Origin: Azonexus sp.
GTDB taxonomy: Bacteria > Pseudomonadota > Gammaproteobacteria > Burkholderiales > Rhodocyclaceae
Assembly: GCA_030697085.1 (NCBI GenBank)
Contig: JAUYQT010000545.1
Coordinates: 1-5,246 of the forward strand
Length of the DNA: 5,246 bases
Direction of reading: 5' to 3'
The stretch's first letter is position 1, and each line of letters opens with the position of its first letter. The notes beneath the pieces are model-generated. The model was not told the origin of the DNA. It saw nothing but the letters and a program-made list of their open reading frames with translations, and searched no databases. This document shows positions 1-5,246 of the stretch, in pieces. A program made the position numbers and the translations under genes.

Positions 1-188
1 CGCCGCCTCGGTAATGGCCTGAAGCGTGCGGGCAATGATTCCCAGGTTTTGCGCCCCATCAATACGGTTTGGTCCTGGGTGAGGGCCTTGAAATGTGCCA
101 TGTCTTCCGGAATGTTCCAGATCAGCTGATTGTCGCGGCCGATCACGCGGTTTTTGGCGACGGCGGCAATGATGACGATTTCCGGCAT
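1..188 (-). CDS. folA: Dihydrofolate reductase, N-terminal part (cut by left window edge)
   Basis: Dihydrofolate reductase (EC 1.5.1.3) reduces dihydrofolate to tetrahydrofolate with NADPH in the cytoplasm, supplying one-carbon carriers for thymidylate, purine and methionine synthesis. Translating the minus strand from the ATG at 188 gives 62 complete codons with no stop before the edge, beginning [17 protein letters not shown]. The family's N-terminal landmarks appear in order: the first beta strand IIAAV (residues 6-10), the Met20-type loop with RVIG (14-17), [10 protein letters not shown] (24-33) in which Asp29 matches E. coli catalytic Asp27, the NADPH-binding MGRKTWES (44-51), and RFRPLP (55-60). 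The residue after PLP is Arg61, where E. coli has Gly56; this position may tolerate change. The start follows the glgA stop by 8 nt, so co-transcription with glgA is likely. Roughly 100 residues of a usual 160-170 lie outside the window. Identification is firm; whether the full gene is intact cannot be judged here. Confidence 0.93.
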   Translation of the reverse strand, partial: MPEIVIIAAVAKNRVIGRDNQLIWNIPEDMAHFKALTQDQTVLMGRKTWESLPARFRPLPRR

Positions 189-196
189 TTTGACTT
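189..196 (-). other. glgA-folA junction, 8-nt spacer
   Basis: Only 8 nt lie between the glgA TGA (197-199) and the folA ATG (186-188). On the coding strand the junction reads CACTGAAAGTCAAAATG. The only purine-rich stretch, GAAAG, overlaps the glgA stop codon and is at best a weak Shine-Dalgarno match. There is no space for a terminator or separate promoter, so folA is probably read from the glycogen transcript by terminating or reinitiating ribosomes. A promoter inside glgA cannot be excluded by eye. Confidence 0.7.
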
Positions 197-1666
197 TCAG
201 TGATGGGTCGCGATGGCATCGCGATAAAGGGTGAGGTATTGCTGAGCGGCGTGTTCCCAGGAAAAATCCAGGCGCATGCCAGTTTGCTGGATTGTTTGCC
301 AGAGCTTGCGTTCATGCCAGCAACGGCTGGCGCGTTCCAGCGCCAGCCAAAGTGCGTGGGGCGTCGCTTCATTGATCACGAAACCGTTGGCCGTTTTGTC
401 GACCAGTGTTGCGGCGGAAACGTCAATGACCGTATCGGCCAGGCCACCGGTGGCGCGGACAATGGGCGGCGTACCGTAGCGCAGGCTGTACATCTGGTTC
501 AGGCCGCAGGGTTCGAAGCGTGACGGCATCAGGAAGCTGTCGGCACCGGCTTCGATACGGTGAGCCAGGGCTTCGTTGAATCCCTGCTTGAAGGCAATTT
601 GCCCGGGATGGCGCGCGGCCAGTTCGTGGAATCCGGCTTCCATTACCTTGTCGCCACTACCCAGAATGGCCAGTTGCGCTGGCAGTTGGGTGATGCCTTC
701 GCCCAGCGTCAGGACGAGATCGAGACCTTTCTGCTCGGTCAGACGGCTGATAATGCCGAATAAAGGACGGTCGACCGCAGGATCAAGGCCCATTTCAATT
801 TGCAGGGCGCATTTGTTTTTACGTTTGCTGGCCAGCCGATTCGCCGCATAAGGCGCTGCCAGTGCCGCGTCGGTAGCCGGGTTCCAGAGGGCGTTGTCAA
901 CGCCGTTCAGAATGCCGCGCAACGCGGCGGTGCGATGCCGTAGCAGTGGTGCCAGACCGTAACCGAAGGCTTCATCCTGAATTTCCCGGGCGTAGGTCGG
1001 GCTGACCGTCGAGATCAGCGTCGCCAGGTGCAGGCCGGCTTTGAGAAAGGAGAGCTGGCCGTGGAATTCCACGCCATCGTAGCGCCAGACGTGCTCGGGC
1101 AAGCCAAGCGCGTGTAAATGGCTGGCGCTGAAATTGCCCTGGAAGGCGATATTGTGCACTGTGACAATGCTTGCCGCATCGCCCGCGTTGCCCAGCCAGG
1201 CTGGGGCGAGAGCGGTTTGCCAGTCGTTGAGATGAACCACATCCGGTCGCCAGTTGTGCGGTGAGTTGAGTGAAAAATCGGCCTGACTGAGGAGCGCGGC
1301 GACTCGCGACAGCAGGCCGAAGCGAATGCCGTTGTCGGCCCAGTCGTGGCCGAGCGGGTCGAGGTAGGGGTTGCCCGGGCGATTAAACAGCGCTGGGCAG
1401 TCGAGCAAAATCAAGGGCAGGCCATCGGCTTCGACGGCGAGCAGCCGGGCGGCGGGCAATGCGGCGGCGAGTGGCGGTAGTTCGGCGAGCAGCGTGGCTT
1501 GGGGAAAGGCCTGGTGCATGGCAGGGTAAGCCGGAATCAGTACCCGCACATCGTGCCCGGCGCGGTGGAGTGCGGCGGGCAGTGCGGCGGCAACATCACC
1601 CAGACCGCCGGTTTTCACCCAAGGCGCCATTTCGGCGGTGGCGAAGAGGATGGAGAGTGGGCTCAT
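197..1666 (-). CDS. glgA: Glycogen synthase (ADP-glucose-dependent), GT5 family
   Basis: Glycogen synthase (EC 2.4.1.21) transfers glucose from ADP-glucose to the non-reducing end of an alpha-1,4-glucan in the cytoplasm. The 489-residue product has the usual length for bacterial GlgA and the two-Rossmann-domain GT-B layout. In the N-terminal domain the ADP-glucose motif KTGGLGD lies at residues 18-24 (Lys18 matches E. coli Lys15), HLNDWQTAL at 145-153, and VHNIAFQG at 170-177, with His171 matching E. coli His161. In the C-terminal domain there is [12 protein letters not shown] (252-263), [12 protein letters not shown] (306-317) with Arg308 and Lys313 at the phosphate-binding positions, PSRFEPCGL (381-389) with the catalytic-type Glu385, and ATGGLADTV (405-413). 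All expected motifs are present, so the enzyme looks functional. The ATG start overlaps the pgi stop as ATGA and places KTGGL at the family-typical distance from the N terminus. No glgC or glgB is adjacent in the window, so ADP-glucose supply and branching are encoded elsewhere. A starch-synthase label would describe the same family. Confidence 0.97.
   Translation of the reverse strand: MSPLSILFATAEMAPWVKTGGLGDVAAALPAALHRAGHDVRVLIPAYPAMHQAFPQATLLAELPPLAAALPAARLLAVEADGLPLILLDCPALFNRPGNPYLDPLGHDWADNGIRFGLLSRVAALLSQADFSLNSPHNWRPDVVHLNDWQTALAPAWLGNAGDAASIVTVHNIAFQGNFSASHLHALGLPEHVWRYDGVEFHGQLSFLKAGLHLATLISTVSPTYAREIQDEAFGYGLAPLLRHRTAALRGILNGVDNALWNPATDAALAAPYAANRLASKRKNKCALQIEMGLDPAVDRPLFGIISRLTEQKGLDLVLTLGEGITQLPAQLAILGSGDKVMEAGFHELAARHPGQIAFKQGFNEALAHRIEAGADSFLMPSRFEPCGLNQMYSLRYGTPPIVRATGGLADTVIDVSAATLVDKTANGFVINEATPHALWLALERASRCWHERKLWQTIQQTGMRLDFSWEHAAQQYLTLYRDAIATHH
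1663..1666 (-). other. pgi-glgA ATGA stop/start overlap
   Basis: The pgi stop TGA (1663-1665) and the glgA start ATG (1664-1666) share bases in the four-base overlap ATGA. The coding-strand sequence just upstream, GCCTTGAACGCCGA, contains no clear Shine-Dalgarno motif. This arrangement is typical of translational coupling, in which ribosomes finishing pgi restart on glgA, keeping the two proteins in proportion. The overlap is seen directly; the coupling is inferred. Confidence 0.85.
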
Positions 1667-3246
1667 TCGGCGTTCAAGGCGGCGATCAGGCCGCGGGTTG
1701 AGGCGTCAAAGCCGGCGTCATCGCTTTCGCCGTTGAGCACGGGGGTTAATCGGCTGGCCAGTTGTTTGCCCAGTTCGACGCCCCATTGGTCAAAGGAGTT
1801 CAGGTTCCAGAGCACGCCCAGGCAAAAAACCTTGTGCTCGTAGAGGGCCAGCAGCTGGCCTAGCGTGTAGGCATCCAGGGCTGGCAGGATTAGCGTGGTC
1901 GACGGCTGATTGCCGGGGAAAATTTTGTAGGGCAACAATGTTTCCGGGACGCCGGCGCTGCGCACTTCATCGGCGGTTTGCCCGAAGGCGAGGGCAGCGG
2001 ATTGTGCGAGGCAGTTGGCGAGCAGGGAGGCGTGGTGGCCGGGCAAGGGGAAATCGGCCTGGCGCAAGGCGATGAAGTCGCTGGGAATGAGCCGGCCGCC
2101 TTGGTGGAATAACTGATAGAAGGAGTGCTGGCCGTTGGTGCCGGCCTCACCCCAGATCACCGGGCAGGTCGCAGCGCCGACCGGGTTGCCGTCGCGGTCG
2201 GTTTGCTTGCCGTTACTTTCCATTTCCAGTTGTTGCAAATAGGCGGGTAGCAGCGAGAGCGACTGGCTGTAGGGCAGCACGGCAGCAGTCGACGCGCCAA
2301 GGAAGTCAGTATTCCAGAGGGTGAGCAAGGCGAGCGTTAGCGGCAGGTTTTCGGCCGGTGGGGCATCGATGAAATGCTTGTCCATGGCGCGGGCGCCGGT
2401 CAGCAAGCGCTTGAATTGGCGCCAGCCGATGGCCAGTGCGAGGGAGAGGCCGATGGCTGACCAGAGCGAGAAACGACCGCCGACCCAATCCCAGAATTCA
2501 AAAACGTTTTCAGCCGGAATGCCGAATTGTTGCGTCAGCTCGAGATTGCTCGAAAGGGCGACGAAATGCTGGGCGATGGCGCTTTCCCGGCCGGCTGAGG
2601 CGAGCAGCCAGGCGCGGGCGGTACGGGCATTGGTCAGCGTTTCCAGCGTGGTGAATGTTTTGCTGGCGACGATGAACAGCGTCGTACGCGGGTTGAGGCG
2701 GGCGAGCAGTGGGGCAATATCGGCGCCATCAATATTGGCAATGAAGTGCACTTTGATATCGGGTTGCTGCTGGGCCGCCAGCGCTCTGACCGCCATGCGT
2801 GGGCCGAGGTCGGAGCCGCCGATGCCGATGTTCACAATGTCGGTAATGCGCTCGCCGGCAAAACCGCGCCAATCGCCGCTGTGAATGCTTTCACAAAATG
2901 CCTGCAGGCGTTCGAGCACGGCGCGCACTTCGGGTGGCTCCTGCTTGTCGGCACGCAGGGCCATGTGGCGGACGGCGCGATTTTCCGTGTGGTTGATTGT
3001 TTCGCCGGCCAGCATTTTCTCTTGCCAGCCTTTGAGGTCAGCTGTTTCCGCCAGCTTGTGCAGCAAAGCCAGTGTTTCGGCGTTAATCCTTTGCTTGGAA
3101 AAATCGAGCAGCAAGCCATCCTGGCGCAGAGAAAAATGGGCGAAGCGCTCACCATCGGCGGCGAATAGTTCACGCAGATGTTGTGGGCGGATCGCTTCGG
3201 CGTGGGTGGCGAGTGCTTGCCAGGCGGGGGAGTTTACAATGTTCAT
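1663..3246 (-). CDS. pgi: Glucose-6-phosphate isomerase
   Basis: Phosphoglucose isomerase (EC 5.3.1.9) interconverts glucose-6-phosphate and fructose-6-phosphate in the cytoplasm, linking glycogen turnover to glycolysis and gluconeogenesis. From the ATG at 3246 the product is 527 residues, slightly shorter than the roughly 549 of E. coli; part of the difference is a shorter loop after HMALR (94-98). Visible family motifs are TENRAVRH (87-94), the sugar-phosphate-binding GIGGSDLGP (141-149) and SKTFTT (195-200), signature 1 DWVGGRFSLWSAIG (253-266), MESNGK (342-347) with catalytic Glu343, TNGQHSFYQL (370-379) with His374, and signature 2 FDQWGVELGK (485-494) with Lys494. All catalytic positions are intact. 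The frame stays open upstream to a TTG at 3285, which would add 13 residues (KRALCSGYEPHP-like) and overlap glgP by 29 nt. The ATG is preferred because MNIVNSPAWQ resembles a normal Pgi N terminus. No strong ribosome binding site precedes either codon. Confidence 0.96.
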   Translation of the reverse strand: MNIVNSPAWQALATHAEAIRPQHLRELFAADGERFAHFSLRQDGLLLDFSKQRINAETLALLHKLAETADLKGWQEKMLAGETINHTENRAVRHMALRADKQEPPEVRAVLERLQAFCESIHSGDWRGFAGERITDIVNIGIGGSDLGPRMAVRALAAQQQPDIKVHFIANIDGADIAPLLARLNPRTTLFIVASKTFTTLETLTNARTARAWLLASAGRESAIAQHFVALSSNLELTQQFGIPAENVFEFWDWVGGRFSLWSAIGLSLALAIGWRQFKRLLTGARAMDKHFIDAPPAENLPLTLALLTLWNTDFLGASTAAVLPYSQSLSLLPAYLQQLEMESNGKQTDRDGNPVGAATCPVIWGEAGTNGQHSFYQLFHQGGRLIPSDFIALRQADFPLPGHHASLLANCLAQSAALAFGQTADEVRSAGVPETLLPYKIFPGNQPSTTLILPALDAYTLGQLLALYEHKVFCLGVLWNLNSFDQWGVELGKQLASRLTPVLNGESDDAGFDASTRGLIAALNAE

Positions 3247-3256
3247 CGGATGAGGT
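3247..3256 (-). other. glgP-pgi junction, 10-nt spacer without clear RBS
   Basis: Ten bases separate the glgP TGA (3257-3259) from the preferred pgi ATG (3244-3246). The coding strand reads TTATGAACCTCATCCGATG; no AGGAGG-like sequence is present here or at the end of glgP. A second ATG formed at the glgP stop (3258-3260) is out of frame with pgi and meets a TGA after five codons. Translation of pgi therefore probably relies on ribosomes arriving from glgP. There is no space for a promoter or hairpin terminator. Confidence 0.65.
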
Positions 3257-5246
3257 TCATAACCAGAGCATAAGGCCCGTTTCAAATTTGTGGATAAGCG
3301 ACGGATGGCTCGGGAAAATCCGGATGCGGTATTCCAGCTTGCCGCAGAGTTCCGGCGTCAGTTCCAACGTGTATAAGGCTTCGCCGTTATTTGTATTGCC
3401 GGAGCAGATGAGCGGATAGTGGCGGCCGCGATAGGGACCGGCTTTGCGCTGGGGGCGGCCGAAAAGCGCTTCAACCGTGACGTCTTGCGGGCTCAGGCCG
3501 TTGAGTTGCACAGCAATCTCAATATGCACCGAACCGCCAAATTTCATACGTTTTTCAGCGCTGTCCAGGCGGTGCAGACGGACGTGCGGCCAGGCGGTGC
3601 GGACTTTGCTCTTCCATTGAGCCACCTCGCGGGCGATTGAAAAATCGTCGGCAAAATAGCGTCGACCGTGGGCTGCCGCCGGGGCATAGAACTTTTTGAC
3701 ATATTCGCTAACCATGCGAATAACGTTGAAGCGCGGCGCAATCGTCGTGATCGAACGCTTCGACATGGCTACCCAGGCGGGCGAGTAGCCCATCGGGCCG
3801 GTGCGGTAATAGGTCGGAATCACCTGATCCTGAAGCAGTTCGTAGAGCGCCCGCGATTCTTCGGCATCGCGTTCGCTATCGCTCAGGTGGCCGGGGCCGG
3901 GTTTGATCGCCCAGCCATTGGCGACTTCTGTTGAGTCGTCATAGCCCTCGCCCCACCAGCCATCGAGCACCGAGAGGTTGAGTGCGCCGTTCATCGCCGC
4001 TTTCATGCCTGAGGTGCCGGAGGCTTCAAGCGGATAAATTGGGTTGTTGAGCCAGACATCGACGCCGGCGACCAGCGAGCGGGCGAGGTTGAGGTCATAG
4101 CCTTCGAGCAGCAGAATGCGCCCCTCAAACTCCGGCAGTTTGGCCATCTGGGTGATTCTGCGGATGGTTTCCTGCCCCGGCAGGTCGGCCGGGTGGGCTT
4201 TGCCGGCAAAGAGGAAAAGAACGGGGCAGTTGGCCTGGCTGATGATTTCGCGCAGCCATTTGGGGTCCTGGAAAAGCAGGGCGGCGCGTTTGTAGGTGGC
4301 GAAACGGCGGGCGAAGCCGATGGTCAGAATGTTCGGATTATCCGGATCGGCGAATTTCAGCAGGCGGTCGAGGTGGGCCGGCGAGCCCTGGTTGCGCAGG
4401 TGTTGCTGGCGGACGGATTCGCGGACGCGAAAGAGCAGTTGCGATTTGAGTTGCTGGCGAATGCTCCAGAAACTGGCATCCGGGATGCATTCGATGCCGT
4501 CCCAGTTGGTGGGTTCGGTTTGACGCTCCTGCCAGCCGATCCCGAGATAGCGTTCGAAGGTTTCAAACCATTCCGGGGCGAGGAAGGTTTGCAGATGAAC
4601 ACCATTGGTGACGTAGTCCATCGGGTTCTCGTCTGGCTCGATTTGTGGCCACAGATGGCGGCAGATATCGGCCGAGACTTCGCCATGAATCCGCGAAACG
4701 CCGTTGTGGTGGCGCGAGCCGCGCAGGGCCAGCGAGGTCATGTTGAACTCGGACTTGCCCGGCTCGGCGCCCAGCGCCAGCAACTGTTCGCAGGGCAGGC
4801 CGAGTTCGTGGCACCAGGCGGAAAAGTAGTGACGGATCATTTCCTCTGAAAAATGATCATGTCCGGCTGGCACGGGGGTATGGGTGGTGAACATGACATT
4901 GGCGGCGACTGCTTCAAGCGCCGCGGCATAAGGCAGCCCGCCGCTGACCAGGTGGCGGATGCGCTCAAGAATCAGGAAGGCGGCATGGCCTTCGTTCACG
5001 TGCCAGACGGTTGGCTTGAGGCCAATCGCGGCAAGGGCGCGGACACCGCCGACACCAAGCAGAATTTCCTGTTCGATGCGGTTGGTTCGGTCGCCACCGT
5101 AGAGGCGATGGGTGATTTCGCGGTCGCGCGCCGAGTTTTGCGTCAGCCAGGTGTCGAGCAGCAGTAGACGAACGTGGCCGACTTTGACCTCCCAGAGCTT
5201 GGCCTGGATCGTCCGCCCGGGAAAGTCGACCGGGATCAGGACATCA
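3257..5246 (-). CDS. glgP: Alpha-glucan (glycogen) phosphorylase, GT35; 5' end beyond window
   Basis: Glycogen phosphorylase (EC 2.4.1.1) cleaves terminal alpha-1,4 linkages of glycogen with inorganic phosphate, releasing glucose-1-phosphate in the cytoplasm. The frame is open from 5245 to the TGA at 3257, giving 662 visible residues; the GTG at 4999 (in WHVNEGHAAF) is internal, not the start. In visible numbering the landmarks are LLLLDT followed by REITHRLYGGD, QEILLGVGGVRAL and NEGHAAF (to about 90), HTPVPAGHDHF (122-132), TNGVHLQTF (213-221), RRFATYKR (313-320), and EASGTSGMKAAMNG (407-420). Lys415, encoded at 4001-4003, is the expected pyridoxal-phosphate Schiff-base lysine, and GWWGEGYD follows at 429-436. 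This pattern fits the 'alpha-glucan phosphorylase' subfamily (TIGR02094 type, as in actinobacterial GlgP) rather than E. coli GlgP/MalP, which has SGTGNMK. A tail of about 100 residues follows the catalytic part and ends in a beta-rich stretch (RIRIFPSHPSL), as in relatives. From memory of family lengths, 150-200 N-terminal residues are missing. It is followed by pgi after 10 nt. Confidence 0.94.
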   Translation of the reverse strand, partial: DVLIPVDFPGRTIQAKLWEVKVGHVRLLLLDTWLTQNSARDREITHRLYGGDRTNRIEQEILLGVGGVRALAAIGLKPTVWHVNEGHAAFLILERIRHLVSGGLPYAAALEAVAANVMFTTHTPVPAGHDHFSEEMIRHYFSAWCHELGLPCEQLLALGAEPGKSEFNMTSLALRGSRHHNGVSRIHGEVSADICRHLWPQIEPDENPMDYVTNGVHLQTFLAPEWFETFERYLGIGWQERQTEPTNWDGIECIPDASFWSIRQQLKSQLLFRVRESVRQQHLRNQGSPAHLDRLLKFADPDNPNILTIGFARRFATYKRAALLFQDPKWLREIISQANCPVLFLFAGKAHPADLPGQETIRRITQMAKLPEFEGRILLLEGYDLNLARSLVAGVDVWLNNPIYPLEASGTSGMKAAMNGALNLSVLDGWWGEGYDDSTEVANGWAIKPGPGHLSDSERDAEESRALYELLQDQVIPTYYRTGPMGYSPAWVAMSKRSITTIAPRFNVIRMVSEYVKKFYAPAAAHGRRYFADDFSIAREVAQWKSKVRTAWPHVRLHRLDSAEKRMKFGGSVHIEIAVQLNGLSPQDVTVEALFGRPQRKAGPYRGRHYPLICSGNTNNGEALYTLELTPELCGKLEYRIRIFPSHPSLIHKFETGLMLWL

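Noticed and set aside
1430..1640. GC-rich, repeat-like stretch with recurrent GGCGGC units
   Set aside because: It encodes alanine-rich segments of the GlgA N-terminal domain (for example [11 protein letters not shown]); the units are irregular and not a true tandem repeat.
2321..2884. 187-codon open frame on the plus strand, opposite pgi
   Set aside because: Antisense to the conserved Pgi core; the translation is rich in Ser, Arg and Ala without domain features, as expected of a shadow frame.
2746..3168. 140-codon plus-strand open frame opposite the start of pgi
   Set aside because: Same explanation: it mirrors intact pgi coding sequence and has no independent ribosome binding site or family resemblance.
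4193..4849. 218-codon open frame on the plus strand, opposite glgP
   Set aside because: It is fully antisense to a well-conserved phosphorylase, has no recognisable motifs, and is explained by GC-rich third positions of glgP keeping the opposite frame free of stops.
4835..4858. Perfect 8-bp inverted repeat GATCATTT / AAATGATC with an 8-nt loop
   Set aside because: It lies inside glgP codons for HDHFSEEMI. One or two such matches are expected by chance in a window this size, it is not followed by a T-tract, and it is far from any gene boundary.
4997..4999. GTG as a possible glgP start, giving a 580-residue protein
   Set aside because: The frame stays open to the window edge and the 82 upstream residues are clearly phosphorylase sequence, so this GTG is the internal Val of WHVNEGHAAF.

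Overview
The window is a tightly packed run of four genes, all on the minus strand. Read in the direction of transcription (right to left) they are: an alpha-glucan (glycogen) phosphorylase, glgP, whose 5' end lies beyond the right edge; glucose-6-phosphate isomerase, pgi; ADP-glucose-type glycogen synthase, glgA; and the first 62 codons of dihydrofolate reductase, folA, which runs off the left edge. The genes are separated by 10 nt (glgP-pgi), a 4-nt ATGA overlap (pgi-glgA) and 8 nt (glgA-folA). There is no intergenic stretch long enough for a promoter or terminator, so the layout reads as one transcription unit. No RNA gene, mobile element, CRISPR array or convincing repeat was found.

The first three genes form a carbon-storage module. 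GlgP releases glucose-1-phosphate from glycogen and GlgA extends the alpha-1,4-glucan from ADP-glucose. Pgi connects glucose-6-phosphate with fructose-6-phosphate in glycolysis and gluconeogenesis. ADP-glucose pyrophosphorylase (glgC), branching enzyme (glgB) and phosphoglucomutase, which would complete the route, are not in the window and must lie upstream or elsewhere. Because synthetic and degradative enzymes share a unit, the direction of flux is probably set at the enzyme level (allostery, substrate supply) rather than by separate transcription. FolA belongs to tetrahydrofolate synthesis and has no direct link to glycogen; it looks like a housekeeping passenger at the distal end.

Base composition is moderately high in GC (about 60% by eye), with GC-rich third positions that also create many long open frames on the plus strand; these are shadows. 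The protein sequences look proteobacterial, most like Betaproteobacteria (possibly Rhodocyclales-like, a group known for glycogen storage). That placement is an impression from sequence style and gene content, not a database result. The window looks like ordinary core metabolism. I see no new biological system in it. The points worth a second look are the glycogen-folate gene order, the lack of Shine-Dalgarno sequences at the gene junctions, and the choice of pgi start codon.
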